Shown: positions 1 to 9,750 of the stretch, piece after piece
Layout: the number at the start of each line of letters is the position of its first letter
Numbering within the stretch: position 1 is the stretch's first letter
Source: Oscillospiraceae bacterium
Lineage (GTDB): Bacteria > Bacillota > Clostridia > Oscillospirales > Ruminococcaceae
DNA: 39,587 nucleotides
NCBI GenBank assembly: GCA_029098085.1
Contig: JAQXNQ010000167.1
Location: forward strand, 1-39,587
Direction: 5' to 3'
Made by a program: the position numbers and the translations under genes
Notes under the pieces: generated by a model
The model's input: the letters and a program-made list of their open reading frames with translations, nothing else
Databases searched by the model: none
What the model was told of the DNA's origin: nothing

Positions 1-2
1 AC

Positions 3-3000
3 GATTTTGGCTATTACAATTACAGCACTGAACGCGAGTGCGAAGATAGCAGCGTTCTTAAAAAGACAATGGATGGGCTATATAACGGAGCAGGTACAAC
101 ACTGTTTTCTGATTTGGAGCAGGGTGCAATCAAAAAAACGACTCTTACCGGAGAAAGCATGCATGACAGCAGTACGCCAAGCGTACAAGCCCATTTATTC
201 CCGTTGTCCCTCAGCGAAGCCTGGAGCATTGAAAAAAGCCAATGGAAAGCACAAGAAATAACCGATCCAGAAGGAAAGGGACAGGGCTGGTGGATCCGCA
301 CATCTAATGTTGATAATCTTGCCAATTTCATGTACTCAATGTACTATTCTAACACCTATATACACGTTTCTAAGGCTGTGCGTCCCGCATTTAATTTAAA
401 TCTGGACGCTGTCCTCTTCACCTCTGCCGCTGTAGGCGGCAAGAATGGGACCAACATTGGTCTTAAAAAGGTGGACGATAACAACGGCAACGAATGGAAA
501 CTGACGCTGAAGGACAGCAGCCGCCAGTTCGCAGTAACGGAAACGACCGCCAGCTGCAAGCCCGGCGACACCATTACGCTCAATTACACAGGAGCAACGA
601 TAAAGACAGATGACGCTCCAAACGAGTATATTTCCGCCATGATTGCGGACAGCAGCGGCGTGCAGTATTATGGGAAAATTGCACAGCCGACCAACGAAGC
701 CGGGGAGATCCGCATTACTATCCCGTTCAGCCTTACAGCGGGTACATATACCCTTTATGTGTTCAGCGAACAATGTAACGGTGATGAGCGAACCGACTAC
801 GCCAGTGATCTTAAGGGCATTCCCCTTACCGTGAACAATACTCCGAGGCCGTCCGATGGAGACACCCCTGCCATTATACTGGGCACGAGCAGTCTTGGGA
901 CGGGCGATATCGTGTATTTTGGAACATACGGAGCAACCGATGTGCCATGGTATATGCTTAACAATTATGGTTTTATGTTAAGCAAGTACACATTAGGTAC
1001 TTCGGATTTCCGAGGTAACTCCTCATATTACGGGCCCCAGGCTGCTAATGGCTATTACAATTACAGTACATCGTCGAATGAGGTAATTAGCAGCGTTCTT
1101 AAAAAAACGATGGACGGGTTATACAACGGAACAGATACAACGCTGTTTTCGGATTTGGAGCAGGGTGCAATCAAAGAAACGACCCTCACCAAGGAAAGTA
1201 TGTATGCGGATGACGACCGTGTAACGGACGTAAACGCCCATTTATTCCCGTTGTCCAAAGCCGAAGCGGAAGTCCTTGATTCGGAAGTGCGCCAAGCACG
1301 GAGCATAGCCGATCCGAAAGGGGAGGCTAGGTGGTGGCTCCGTTCCTCTTACAGCGAAGGAAGCGCCTATTTCGTGTCAGCTGGCGGCGGAATCGATCAC
1401 GTTCCTTTAGCTATTATTGCTCTCGGTGTGCGTCCCGCTTTTAATTTAGATATGAACTCTGTGCTCTTTGCCTCTGCCGCCGTAGACGGCAAGGCCGATA
1501 CAACGGTTGACGGCAACTTGACCGAAGTTTCTGCGTATAGCGACCCCGAATGGAAGCTGACGCTGAGGGACAGCAGTCGTAACGAATTTACGTCAAGCAC
1601 CACGGCGCGTAGCGGCAATACGCTGACGGTCAGGTACGAAAACGCAGCAACGGGCAATAACGAATATATTTCCGCCATTGTCAGGGATGCGAACGGCAAT
1701 GTTTCTTACTATGGGCGTATTGCACCGTTGGATGGCACGACGAACGGTGCAAACGGCACGGTAAGCATCACCCTGCCAGACAGCTTCGACAAGAACACGG
1801 ATACGCTTTACGTGTTCAACGAGCAGTACAACGGCGATAAAATGACCGACTACTCCAGCGATTTCTGCACGGTCGACAGCTCTGCGCCTGTGACAACGTG
1901 CGATGTCGAAATCAATTCAACAAACTTCCCGGATGCAGCATTCCGCGCCTATGTCAGCGAAAACTTTGATACGGATGAGGACGGCATACTCACCTCCGAA
2001 GAAATCGCGGCGGTAACAGAGATAGACTGCTCTGACGGCGGTATTGAGAGTCTCCAGGGCATTGAGCACTTCACGGCTCTGACCAAGCTGATCTGCAACG
2101 GAAACTATCTGACATCACTGGACATCAGCAGCAATACCGCACTGAAGCATCTGGAATGCGGCAAAACCTGGCTGACGAATCTGGACGTCAGCAGCAATAC
2201 AGCACTGGAGTATCTGGACTGTGGCTCCAACTATCTGACATCACTGGACGTCAGCAAGAATGACAAGTTGCAGCAGCTGGTCTGTAACACCAACAATCTG
2301 ACATCGTTGGACGTCAGCAAGAATAATGCGCTGCAGACGCTGCACTGCACCAGCAATACCTATGATATCACGCTGGGTGATAACAGAACCTTTAATCTCT
2401 CCTCCCTGCCCGGAAATTTTGATGTGAACAAGGCAAGTGACTGGAAGGGCGGCACGGTCAACGGAAATATCCTGACGTTTAATTCCGATGTAGTCACCTA
2501 TACCTACGATTGCGAAAACGAAAAAACCGCCACCTTCACGCTGGATGCCCGCACCAAATACGCTGTTACGGTAAACGGCGGCCTGTACGGAGAACTCGGA
2601 ATGTCGGGCTTACCCTGCGGCAAAGACGGTATTTGGGGGACTTATGCCGAAGGGGAAACAGTCATGCTGTTCATCGGTACGCGGGCCGACTCCGGCTACA
2701 CATTGGAAGGCTTGGAGTTTGACGGAATCGCGAAAGATGATTTTATATGGACTATTCCTCAAGATGTGGAGGACATCCAACGCTGTGGCTACTTCATCAT
2801 GCCTGCAAAAGATGTAGCTGTTACCGTTAAGTGGAAGAAAAACGACGACACGCCCGATACAACCTACACCATCACCTTCGACCCCAACGGCGGCGATCTG
2901 ACCGGCCAGACTACTACTGAAACCGAACCGGACGGCACGGTGGATTATTTACCCCGCGCAGCCCGCGACGGCTACACCTTTGACGGCTGGTTCACCGCGG

Positions 3001-4364
3001 CAGGCGAAAAGGTATACACCTACGTCAACGTATTCACTGCCGATACCACCGTTTACGCTCACTGGACTCCCGAAGCAGAGACAAAGCAGATCACGGAAGC
3101 CAGCTTTGCCCTGAAGGGCTATACCGTGGGAGCGAACGCAAAGGATATCGTTGTCACCTCCAATACCGAAGGCCTGAGCCTGACCGCAGGATATTTTGAG
3201 GGGCTGGGCAAACCGTATTCTTATCTCCTGTGCGAGGTTGTCGGTGAAGGCCCGGATGACGTGGTACCCGTTACCGGTTCGCTGGAAGCAGGCAAGGTAT
3301 ACTGCCTGATGCTGAGAGCAGATGTAGAAACAGGATATGATGTATCCGGGCTGACCAAGGATCATGTCACATTGAACGGCACCAACAAAGCAGCAGACTA
3401 CGGAGAGAATTTCGACTCCACTATCGGATGCATGTTTGAACTGCCCATCTTAACAGCAGATGACACCTCCCCCGCAAAGTACACCGTAACCGTCAACGGC
3501 AGCTATGCTTCGGCAGCAGGCACCGGAGAATATGAAGAAGGAGACCTTGTCACGCTGGCAGCCGGCAGCAGAAGCGGCTACACCTTCAGCGGCTGGACGT
3601 CTGACGATGTGATCATCCCCAACACCGGCAGCGCCGACACCAGCTTTGTCATGCCGGCCAAGGCCGTGACCGTAACGGCTAACTGGACCTATAACGGCGG
3701 AAATTCCTCCGGCGGCAGCGGTTCCGGCAGCGGCTCTTCCGGCTCCGGCAGCGGTTCCTCCTCCGGCAGCGGCTCCACGGGTACCGATGAGACCCCGGAC
3801 GGCTGGGTAGAGGAAGACGGCATCTGGCACTACTATGATCCGGAAGACGGCACCATGGCCGAAGACGGCGTGCAGGAAATCGACGGCGAAACCTACCTCT
3901 TCCGCGACGGAGGCGGCATGGCTTCCGATACCTGGTATCAGGATGAAGAAGGTCACTGGTACTACTTCGGCGGCAGCGGCGCCATGGTCAAAGACCAGTG
4001 GGTGCTCGCCAAAGGCGTCTGGTATTACCTCGGCTCCGACGGCGTCATGCTGACGAACCAGTGGGTGCTCAGCAAGGGCGTCTGGTACTTCCTCGGCTCT
4101 GACGGCGCCATGGTCAGCAATCAGTGGGTGCTCGCCAAAGGCGTCTGGTACTTCCTCGGCCCCGACGGCGCCATGCTGACTGATCAGTGGGTGAATTGGA
4201 ACGGCACCTGGTACTACCTCGACAAGAACGGTGCCATGCTGACCAGCAAGTGGCTGTACTGGAAGGGCGCGTGGTATTATCTCGGCGAGAGCGGCGCCAT
4301 GCTCACCGGTACCGTCACCCCCGATGGCTACCGTGTCGATGAAAACGGCGTCTGGATCGCGTAA
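3..4364 (+). CDS. Modular surface protein with DUF6273-like, LRR, InlB-type and cell-wall-binding repeats (5' end outside window)
   Basis: The reading frame is already open at base 3 and matches the second internal repeat (YYNYST, SSVLKKTMDGLYNG) before the first ATG at 69. The start therefore lies upstream and 69 is an internal Met. Domains, counted from base 3: DUF6273-like unit 1 (about 1-150, ending VRPAFNL), Ig-like unit (160-280), DUF6273-like unit 2 (293-490, with WWLRSS and VRPAFNLD), second Ig-like unit (515-625), leucine-rich repeats of the type LTSLDVSxN (635-780), InlB-type repeats (843-950, 954-1025 with FDPNGG and YTFDGWF, 1160-1230), a Gly/Ser linker, then about eight 20-residue WYYLG-type cell-wall (choline/glucan-binding-like) repeats. 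This is a wall-attached extracellular protein; adhesion or carbohydrate binding is inferred. No catalytic domain is visible in this part. Confidence 0.9.
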   Translation, partial: DFGYYNYSTERECEDSSVLKKTMDGLYNGAGTTLFSDLEQGAIKKTTLTGESMHDSSTPSVQAHLFPLSLSEAWSIEKSQWKAQEITDPEGKGQGWWIRTSNVDNLANFMYSMYYSNTYIHVSKAVRPAFNLNLDAVLFTSAAVGGKNGTNIGLKKVDDNNGNEWKLTLKDSSRQFAVTETTASCKPGDTITLNYTGATIKTDDAPNEYISAMIADSSGVQYYGKIAQPTNEAGEIRITIPFSLTAGTYTLYVFSEQCNGDERTDYASDLKGIPLTVNNTPRPSDGDTPAIILGTSSLGTGDIVYFGTYGATDVPWYMLNNYGFMLSKYTLGTSDFRGNSSYYGPQAANGYYNYSTSSNEVISSVLKKTMDGLYNGTDTTLFSDLEQGAIKETTLTKESMYADDDRVTDVNAHLFPLSKAEAEVLDSEVRQARSIADPKGEARWWLRSSYSEGSAYFVSAGGGIDHVPLAIIALGVRPAFNLDMNSVLFASAAVDGKADTTVDGNLTEVSAYSDPEWKLTLRDSSRNEFTSSTTARSGNTLTVRYENAATGNNEYISAIVRDANGNVSYYGRIAPLDGTTNGANGTVSITLPDSFDKNTDTLYVFNEQYNGDKMTDYSSDFCTVDSSAPVTTCDVEINSTNFPDAAFRAYVSENFDTDEDGILTSEEIAAVTEIDCSDGGIESLQGIEHFTALTKLICNGNYLTSLDISSNTALKHLECGKTWLTNLDVSSNTALEYLDCGSNYLTSLDVSKNDKLQQLVCNTNNLTSLDVSKNNALQTLHCTSNTYDITLGDNRTFNLSSLPGNFDVNKASDWKGGTVNGNILTFNSDVVTYTYDCENEKTATFTLDARTKYAVTVNGGLYGELGMSGLPCGKDGIWGTYAEGETVMLFIGTRADSGYTLEGLEFDGIAKDDFIWTIPQDVEDIQRCGYFIMPAKDVAVTVKWKKNDDTPDTTYTITFDPNGGDLTGQTTTETEPDGTVDYLPRAARDGYTFDGWFTAAGEKVYTYVNVFTADTTVYAHWTPEAETKQITEASFALKGYTVGANAKDIVVTSNTEGLSLTAGYFEGLGKPYSYLLCEVVGEGPDDVVPVTGSLEAGKVYCLMLRADVETGYDVSGLTKDHVTLNGTNKAADYGENFDSTIGCMFELPILTADDTSPAKYTVTVNGSYASAAGTGEYEEGDLVTLAAGSRSGYTFSGWTSDDVIIPNTGSADTSFVMPAKAVTVTANWTYNGGNSSGGSGSGSGSSGSGSGSSSGSGSTGTDETPDGWVEEDGIWHYYDPEDGTMAEDGVQEIDGETYLFRDGGGMASDTWYQDEEGHWYYFGGSGAMVKDQWVLAKGVWYYLGSDGVMLTNQWVLSKGVWYFLGSDGAMVSNQWVLAKGVWYFLGPDGAMLTDQWVNWNGTWYYLDKNGAMLTSKWLYWKGAWYYLGESGAMLTGTVTPDGYRVDENGVWIA

Positions 4365-4400
4365 TCGGCTTTCCCGCTGATTTCGCTCCCGGATGAAAGA

Positions 4401-4434
4401 AGTCCCCGGAATCCATAGGATTCCGGGGACTTTT
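4401..4434 (+). terminator. Strong intrinsic terminator after the surface protein
   Basis: A 14-bp perfect stem (4401-4414 pairing with 4418-4431) with a 3-nt loop is followed by a short T run. It lies 36 bases after the stop of the surface-protein gene and separates it from the lipoprotein operon. The near-palindrome should also stop transcription from the other side. Confidence 0.85.
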
Positions 4435-4502
4435 GCGTGCCGGGAAGGCGTTTTTCGACAACTTTCCGGGCGGCTTCTGCAAAATACCTAACCTTTGGTT
4501 AA

Positions 4503-4531
4503 TGTTCATTTCATAAATTTCCCCGTACAAT
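4503..4531 (+). promoter_or_regulatory. Candidate promoter of the lipoprotein operon
   Basis: A TACAAT -10-like box (4526-4531) lies 41 bases before the GTG start of the next gene, with a poor -35 (TGTTCA, 4503-4508) at 17 bp. Just upstream is a small perfect inverted repeat, TAACC-TTT-GGTTA (4489-4501), which could be an operator. The -35 match is weak, so this is tentative. Confidence 0.3.
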
Positions 4532-4572
4532 AGGAATACGGAAGAATTTTTTGCTTTAAGGAGGGAAGTGCA

Positions 4573-5697
4573 GTGAAGCGAATGCAAAAGGACAGCCACA
4601 GAGTCCTGAGCCTTCTTCTGGCTCTGATCCTGAGCGTGAGCCTTTCGGCTTGCGGCGGAAACGGTCATAAGGAGAGCTCCACAGTTTCGGAGAGCTCCAA
4701 GCCGCAGTCCGAAGCAAGCTCTGAAGCATCACGGATCGTTTCGCAGCCCGAATCGGACACTGAAAGCTCGCAGACCGTCACGCATCCCGAATCGGACACT
4801 TCCGGAACACAGACCGTCATTGAGGTGACGATGGAAGATCTCCCGGAGCTGATGCCGGATATCCTGAAGCTGCGGGAAAAGAAGTATGACGAGATGCCGC
4901 TTCTGGAAACGCAGGAGCAGCTGTCTGAATACGCGCTGTGGAACTTCGTCAGCGGCAGCCTTGAATTTGAGTGCCGGATCCCCTGGGAGCTGTCATACGG
5001 CCTGAGCGCGGAGGCACTGGATCAGGCATGCTCGGATGCCATGTGCTACTATCTGTTCAGCTCGTACAGACCCTGGGATATGCTCACGGAGGATGACGGT
5101 GATCCTGACAGCGTGTACGCGAAGGTTAAGATCGTGTATGATGTACCGGAGTATGATCAGGAGGCCAGACTGAAAGCGTACAGCTATGTCGTGAATAACC
5201 CCCCTCCCGAAGGCGGCTTTACGGACTATGAGGAAGAAAAGGAGTACGCGCGGAAGGTACACGACTATATAGCCCGCAGGATCGCCTACGACCCCATTGG
5301 CTATGAACCGGAGCTTCCGCTGACCCAGACAAGATACGATATTTACCAGGAAGCATATAATGTGCTTGGCGAGGGTCAGGAGACCGCGGTCTGCGCCGGG
5401 TATGCCCGGGCGTTTGGGCTGATCTGCCAGTATGCCGGCATCAACTGCGCATGGGTGTGGGGTAACGAAACGGAAGAAAGCAGCCACGCGTGGAATGTGC
5501 TTTTTCCCTGCGACGGCAGTGAGCCCGTGCTGGTGGATGTGACCTGGGATGATGGACAGAGCCCTGATCTGCCCGAACAGACCTATGTGGATGACACCTA
5601 TTTCTATATTCCGCTTTCCGCCGAGTATGAGCATGAAGCGGACGAGGAAATGTGGGCCTTCATCCAGTACCTCAACGAGGGGGCGCGCAGCCGGTGA
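4573..5697 (+). CDS. Lipoprotein with transglutaminase-like domain
   Basis: The GTG start is chosen because AAGGAGGG ends 7 bases upstream and a lipoprotein signal follows directly (hydrophobic stretch, then lipobox LSAC). A Ser/Glu-rich linker (about residues 30-90) leads to a C-terminal transglutaminase-like fold. The papain-like triad is visible: Cys274 in VCAGYA, His305 in SHAWN and Asp322 in VDVTWDD. It is therefore probably an active extracytoplasmic cysteine enzyme (peptidase, cross-linking or amidase-type), anchored on the outer face of the membrane; the substrate is unknown. First gene of a co-directional run of envelope genes; 118 bases separate it from the next gene. Confidence 0.88.
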   Translation: MKRMQKDSHRVLSLLLALILSVSLSACGGNGHKESSTVSESSKPQSEASSEASRIVSQPESDTESSQTVTHPESDTSGTQTVIEVTMEDLPELMPDILKLREKKYDEMPLLETQEQLSEYALWNFVSGSLEFECRIPWELSYGLSAEALDQACSDAMCYYLFSSYRPWDMLTEDDGDPDSVYAKVKIVYDVPEYDQEARLKAYSYVVNNPPPEGGFTDYEEEKEYARKVHDYIARRIAYDPIGYEPELPLTQTRYDIYQEAYNVLGEGQETAVCAGYARAFGLICQYAGINCAWVWGNETEESSHAWNVLFPCDGSEPVLVDVTWDDGQSPDLPEQTYVDDTYFYIPLSAEYEHEADEEMWAFIQYLNEGARSR

Positions 5698-5712
5698 GAC
5701 TTTCCGGATGCC

Positions 5713-5748
5713 GATTCCTGCCGGGAGCCTGTGAAAAGCCCGGGAATC
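5713..5748 (+). other. Hairpin in the 5698-5815 gap
   Basis: GATTCC (5713-5718) pairs with GGAATC (5743-5748), and inside it CGGG pairs with CCCG. There is no T run, so it is more likely an mRNA-processing or attenuating hairpin than a full terminator. Nothing else is seen in this gap apart from the ribosome binding site of the next gene. Confidence 0.35.
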
Positions 5749-5815
5749 TGCTGCGTGCATGAACAGGGTCGCTGTTAAAGTGCAATTCAGAAAGAATTCA
5801 GGAAGGAGGACTTTT

Positions 5816-6070
5816 ATGGAAAGGAAGTATATTTCAGCGGTCAAGGCAATGAACGACTATGTCCTGCAGGTTGATTTCGTGTCCGGCAGCCGTCTGCTGC
5901 TGGATATGAAGCCCTACCTTGACAAAATCCGGTTCCGGCCGCTGGCCGATCCGCAGGTGTGGAACAGCGTCGTAACCAATGGCATCTTTGTCCGCTTCGG
6001 CAATGTGGAGCTGAGCCACGACGAGCTGCTGTCCATGGCGGAGCGGGAGCATTGGACTGCATCCTATTAA
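5816..6070 (+). CDS. DUF2442 family protein
   Basis: The start is ATG 5816, preceded by GGAAGGAGG (5801-5809); a longer frame beginning at 5759 has no good ribosome binding site. The 84-residue product has the DUF2442 pattern: an N-terminal beta hairpin ending in a VDFxSGxxLLLDMKPYL-like stretch, then a F-x-PLADPQVW segment and an acidic C-terminus. DUF2442 proteins are small, soluble and often sit in toxin-antitoxin-like or regulatory pairs with DUF4160; no DUF4160 partner is present here. It is the only clearly cytoplasmic protein in this lipoprotein run. Function unknown. Confidence 0.85.
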   Translation: MERKYISAVKAMNDYVLQVDFVSGSRLLLDMKPYLDKIRFRPLADPQVWNSVVTNGIFVRFGNVELSHDELLSMAEREHWTASY

Positions 6071-6088
6071 AAAGGGAGAATCGTGAAC

Positions 6089-7423
6089 ATGAAAAAATGG
6101 AAAAGGTATGGAAGCCTTTTGCTTGCATTGCTTATGTGCCTGAGCATGACGGCCTGCGGCGACGGGAAGAAAGACGGATCAGGGGACGTCATTCCTGCTG
6201 CTCCTGATGTCCTTGAAGATCTGGACCCGGATGATTCGGCCGAATATGATTACAGCGCTTATCTGGGCACATGGGAAGACGGGCAGGGCAACGTACTTAC
6301 CGTGGAGAAGCGCGACGACGGACAGGTGTATTACCAGCTGCTGGATGTCAATGGGGATTCGAATGCCCGCGGCACTCTTCAGTATGTGAAGGCATACGAC
6401 AGTGTTTACGTCCATAACGAATTTGACGGCGCTGCTTATCTGCTTAGGTTTGACGCGGATGAGCTGGTCTTCGAGTACTTTGGCACCTACACCAAAGCGG
6501 GCGGCGGCACAGCTCCGGTCGTGGTCGATGATGCCGATGCGCTGCCCGTTAAGGTCGAAGGCCGCTGGCGCTGCTCGACCGTCGATCCATACCAGTACAT
6601 CGAGTTCGACGCAGAAGGTAACTGGAAGCTTTATTTCGACGAGTACAACGTGGCGGACAGCGGGTATCTTCGTTATGAACCGGACGAGGATGTCATCTAT
6701 ATCTGCAGCGACGTGGGCGGCGCCATGGACGGCAGCTATTATATCGAAGTGGAGGGGGAGACGCTTACCATCTCCGCCGGCTACGTCTTCAGCTATGACT
6801 GGTTCGCTCCGTACGAGGGCGTCTGGTTGTGCGAATCAACCGACCGGTGCGATTACCTGGTGTTCGATGATGATGGCGACTGGCAGCTCCAGCTTGAGGG
6901 CAAGGTGATCGATGAAGGCTATCTCTGGTATGCAGGGGAACAGGAACAGACCCTCTATATCTGCAGCACACAGGGCAGCGACGTGGACGGCTTTGATATA
7001 GGCGCCCCGGAGGATGGCCGGCTGTTGTTCTCCGATTACGGCCGCTTTGCCTATATCGATGAAAGCGGCATTGAATGGATCGATGATGGCACCGGAAACG
7101 GGAATGAGTATTACAGCTGGAACGCCAAGCTGCACCAGCGGAATGTTTCGGAGTTCGAAGGTGTCTGGTATTACCAGGAAGACCTTTCGGCGGATACCTA
7201 CATCGTCATCGACGGTGAGGGAAACTGGAGCTACTACCAGCGTGCGCCCGGCGACGCTGAGGGCACGGAAATGGACCACGGCACATTCTCCTACTCCAAG
7301 GATGAAGGCAGTGTCTATTATGCGGATTCTTCTGTGTATGACGGTGTGAGTTACTGGGTCATGGAGTTTGAAGAAGATATTCTCATCTGGGACTATGACG
7401 ACACCTATTACCGGATGGAATGA
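6089..7423 (+). CDS. Lipoprotein with four lipocalin-like beta units
   Basis: An ATG at 6089 (10 bases after GGGAG) is preferred to the in-frame GTG at 6083, which is only 4 bases away. The signal peptide ends in a lipobox (LSMTAC), followed by a short charged spacer. The mature part holds about four beta-rich units of roughly 80 residues starting with G-x-W (YLGTWED, EGRWRCS, YEGVWLCES, FEGVWYYQE), each with an I/V-x-x-x-G-x-W core. The last unit is nearly the same as the end of the lipoprotein at 8749, and the first resembles the start of the one at 7443. The product is very acidic and Tyr-rich. Ligand unknown; the fold assignment is inferred. Confidence 0.85.
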   Translation: MKKWKRYGSLLLALLMCLSMTACGDGKKDGSGDVIPAAPDVLEDLDPDDSAEYDYSAYLGTWEDGQGNVLTVEKRDDGQVYYQLLDVNGDSNARGTLQYVKAYDSVYVHNEFDGAAYLLRFDADELVFEYFGTYTKAGGGTAPVVVDDADALPVKVEGRWRCSTVDPYQYIEFDAEGNWKLYFDEYNVADSGYLRYEPDEDVIYICSDVGGAMDGSYYIEVEGETLTISAGYVFSYDWFAPYEGVWLCESTDRCDYLVFDDDGDWQLQLEGKVIDEGYLWYAGEQEQTLYICSTQGSDVDGFDIGAPEDGRLLFSDYGRFAYIDESGIEWIDDGTGNGNEYYSWNAKLHQRNVSEFEGVWYYQEDLSADTYIVIDGEGNWSYYQRAPGDAEGTEMDHGTFSYSKDEGSVYYADSSVYDGVSYWVMEFEEDILIWDYDDTYYRME

Positions 7424-7442
7424 TGACAGAGAGGAGACGGAA

Positions 7443-8729
7443 ATGACGGATCTGCTCAAAAAGAGTGTTGCTTTTCTGCTGGCGGCGGTTCTCTGCTTAT
7501 GCCTGGCGGCCTGCGGCAGCACGGGCGATAAAGCTCCGGGTACCCTCGAGGGTATCGTTCCCGACGAATCGATCAATTACGATTTCGAAGACATCTACGA
7601 CGAATATCTGGGCTTTTGGTATCCCACGGATGCCGACAGTCTCATGGTGACGGAAAACGATGGAAAGTACCTCTACGAACTGTATGATGCCCATGACGAG
7701 GTAATTTCCAGCGGCCAGCTTCAGTATATGAAGGAATACCGCTGCATGTATGCCTGCTGCGAGCAGGATGGCATTGCCTACAGGTGCCGGATACAGCGCG
7801 AGGTGCTTAACGGTGAGGACAACGATACATTGTGCATCGACTACGTTGGTGTGTTCACCAGAGGGGAAAGCAAGTTCGAGGTGACTGGAGACGACTGGCG
7901 CACATGGGGTATTGTGTGTGACTCCGGTACCGTCACCCGCGGCGGGGAGGACACTACTGTACTGGTGTGTGTTCATTCGTCGGACGCCAACTTCTATTAC
8001 GACGAGCCGACTCAGGTGATCTTTGGCTATGTGGAATACCCGATCACCCTTGAGAGCGACGCATGGGGCGCTTACCGGAGCATCGACTTCTCCGACCGAA
8101 GCGGCGACGGCAACAGCGATGTGGCCATGCAGTTCAATGACGGCGGCAAGGAGCTGCTGATGGTGTGGTTCTGGGATGCGGAGAGCGAAGAGTTTGTGTA
8201 CCAGGAGGCGGAATCTCAGCTCGGTGAGGAAAAAGGTCAGGGTGACCTGATTCAGGATGGCGGTCCTGCGGTTTTGGTACTGAAGAGCGACGAGCCGCCT
8301 TTTGCCGATATGAAACCCATTCAGTCCGAAGTCCGTGAGGACGGCACCTATTATTACGCAGATGCCACGGAGAACGGGCAGATCACGGTGGTCAACACGG
8401 TGCTGCAGAATCAGCGGGATGATGGCCAGACCCTGGAAGAGTATATAGGCGACTGCGCGCTTGCTCTGAGTGAAGCGGCCACTTACGATTCGCTGACCGT
8501 TGAAAAAAATGATGCGTACACCGCGAAGATGAGCTATCCGGTATATATTGTGACCTATACCGCAGGCAAGGATGCGGGCGCATGCGAATGGACCGTTTTT
8601 GTCATGGAAACAAATAGCTGCACATATCTCTGCGGTTTCCGTGCCGCGGTTGACGCGGCAGATGATGTGAAATCCGTTTATGAAGACTTTTTCGCAGGCT
8701 TGCAGCTGTCTGACGAAGAACCTGTCTGA
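7443..8729 (+). CDS. Lipoprotein, two-domain, with DDW/FG-GAP-like domain
   Basis: ATG 7443 follows GAGGAG by 6 bases and starts a clear lipoprotein signal (lipobox LAAC); a longer frame from 7368 overlaps the previous gene and is rejected. Domain 1 (about 45-140) is the G-x-W beta unit also seen at 6089. Domain 2 (about 145-250, beginning DDWRTWG, with a D-x-S-x-D-G-x-S-D calcium-loop-like stretch) recurs in the lipoprotein at 9751. The C-terminal region (about 285-428) is an alpha/beta domain I do not recognise. It lies 19 bases after its upstream neighbour, so co-transcription is likely. Function unknown. Confidence 0.83.
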   Translation: MTDLLKKSVAFLLAAVLCLCLAACGSTGDKAPGTLEGIVPDESINYDFEDIYDEYLGFWYPTDADSLMVTENDGKYLYELYDAHDEVISSGQLQYMKEYRCMYACCEQDGIAYRCRIQREVLNGEDNDTLCIDYVGVFTRGESKFEVTGDDWRTWGIVCDSGTVTRGGEDTTVLVCVHSSDANFYYDEPTQVIFGYVEYPITLESDAWGAYRSIDFSDRSGDGNSDVAMQFNDGGKELLMVWFWDAESEEFVYQEAESQLGEEKGQGDLIQDGGPAVLVLKSDEPPFADMKPIQSEVREDGTYYYADATENGQITVVNTVLQNQRDDGQTLEEYIGDCALALSEAATYDSLTVEKNDAYTAKMSYPVYIVTYTAGKDAGACEWTVFVMETNSCTYLCGFRAAVDAADDVKSVYEDFFAGLQLSDEEPV

Positions 8730-8748
8730 TAAAGAATAGGAGGCTATT

Positions 8749-9732
8749 ATGAAAAAACAGAAAACACTGAGATCCTTACTGGTGACGCTGCCGCTGCTGC
8801 TTTGTTTCCTTTGCGCGGCCTGCGGCGGAGGCTCCGGTACGGTAAACAATAATAACAATAACGTAAACGGCGGCGTAAGCAACAGCACGAACAACAACTA
8901 CAACGCGAATAACAACGTAAACAACAATAACAATGCGAACAACAACGTAAACAACAATAACAACAACACAAACAACGGCGGATCCTATACGGATAATAAC
9001 CCTAACGGAGGCTCCGGCGGCACATACTATGAGCGCGATGAAGACTTCGTAAATGAGATCGGTATGTACGAGGGTCTCTGGATAAGCGAAGTGACCGACC
9101 AGTACGATTACCTGGAAATCGATGCGGAGGGCAATCTGCAGCTCTATTCCGACGGCTATGTGCTGGACGAAGGTTATCTCTGGTATGACCCGGAGTGGTC
9201 CACCACCTATATCGACAGTACCCTGGACGGTTTCCTGGACGGCGCTCGTATCGAAATGGAGGGCGGTCAGATCTACATCGATGTATGCGGCTATTTCGAC
9301 TACCTCGATGGACGGGGCGGTCAATGGCAGGGTGCGGCCGGCGGCACCGGCGGCGCTTATATTGACAACGGCAACAACGGCAACTATGGCGGCAACGACA
9401 ACAACGGCGGCAACGACACCTTCTACAGCTGGGATTCCGAGTTGTGCCAGCGGAATGTTTCGGAGTTTGAAGGTACCTGGTATTACAACGGTGACTATTC
9501 GGCAATGAGCTACATCGTCATCGACCGCAACGGAAACTGGAGCTATTACGAGCGCGCGGTCGGCGAGGCCGAGGCTACGCGGATGGACTACGGCACATTC
9601 TCCTACTCCGCGTATGAGGTCAGCACCTATTATGCGGAATCTGCTCAGTACACCGGTCTTTCCACCCGTGTATATGAATACGATGAAGGCGTTATCTTCT
9701 GGGGCGACGAAACTTATTATCGGATGGAATGA
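8749..9732 (+). CDS. Lipoprotein with Asn-rich linker and two G-x-W beta units
   Basis: AGGAGG (8738-8743) sits 5 bases before the ATG. The signal ends in lipobox LCAAC. Residues about 33-85 are a low-complexity linker, mostly Asn with Val, Ala and Gly, encoded by repeated AAC/AAT triplets. Two lipocalin-like units follow (YEGLWISE and FEGTWYYN), separated by a second Gly/Asn linker. The C-terminal unit is a close copy of the last unit of the 6089 lipoprotein, sharing RNVSEFEG and the final ETYYRME-like end. The long flexible linker probably lifts the domains off the membrane through the wall. Confidence 0.83.
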   Translation: MKKQKTLRSLLVTLPLLLCFLCAACGGGSGTVNNNNNNVNGGVSNSTNNNYNANNNVNNNNNANNNVNNNNNNTNNGGSYTDNNPNGGSGGTYYERDEDFVNEIGMYEGLWISEVTDQYDYLEIDAEGNLQLYSDGYVLDEGYLWYDPEWSTTYIDSTLDGFLDGARIEMEGGQIYIDVCGYFDYLDGRGGQWQGAAGGTGGAYIDNGNNGNYGGNDNNGGNDTFYSWDSELCQRNVSEFEGTWYYNGDYSAMSYIVIDRNGNWSYYERAVGEAEATRMDYGTFSYSAYEVSTYYAESAQYTGLSTRVYEYDEGVIFWGDETYYRME

Positions 9733-9750
9733 TGAAAGGCAGGAGACAAG

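Noticed and set aside
69..71. ATG as start of the first gene
   Set aside because: The frame is open to the window edge and the residues before this Met match the second DUF6273-like repeat, so it is internal.
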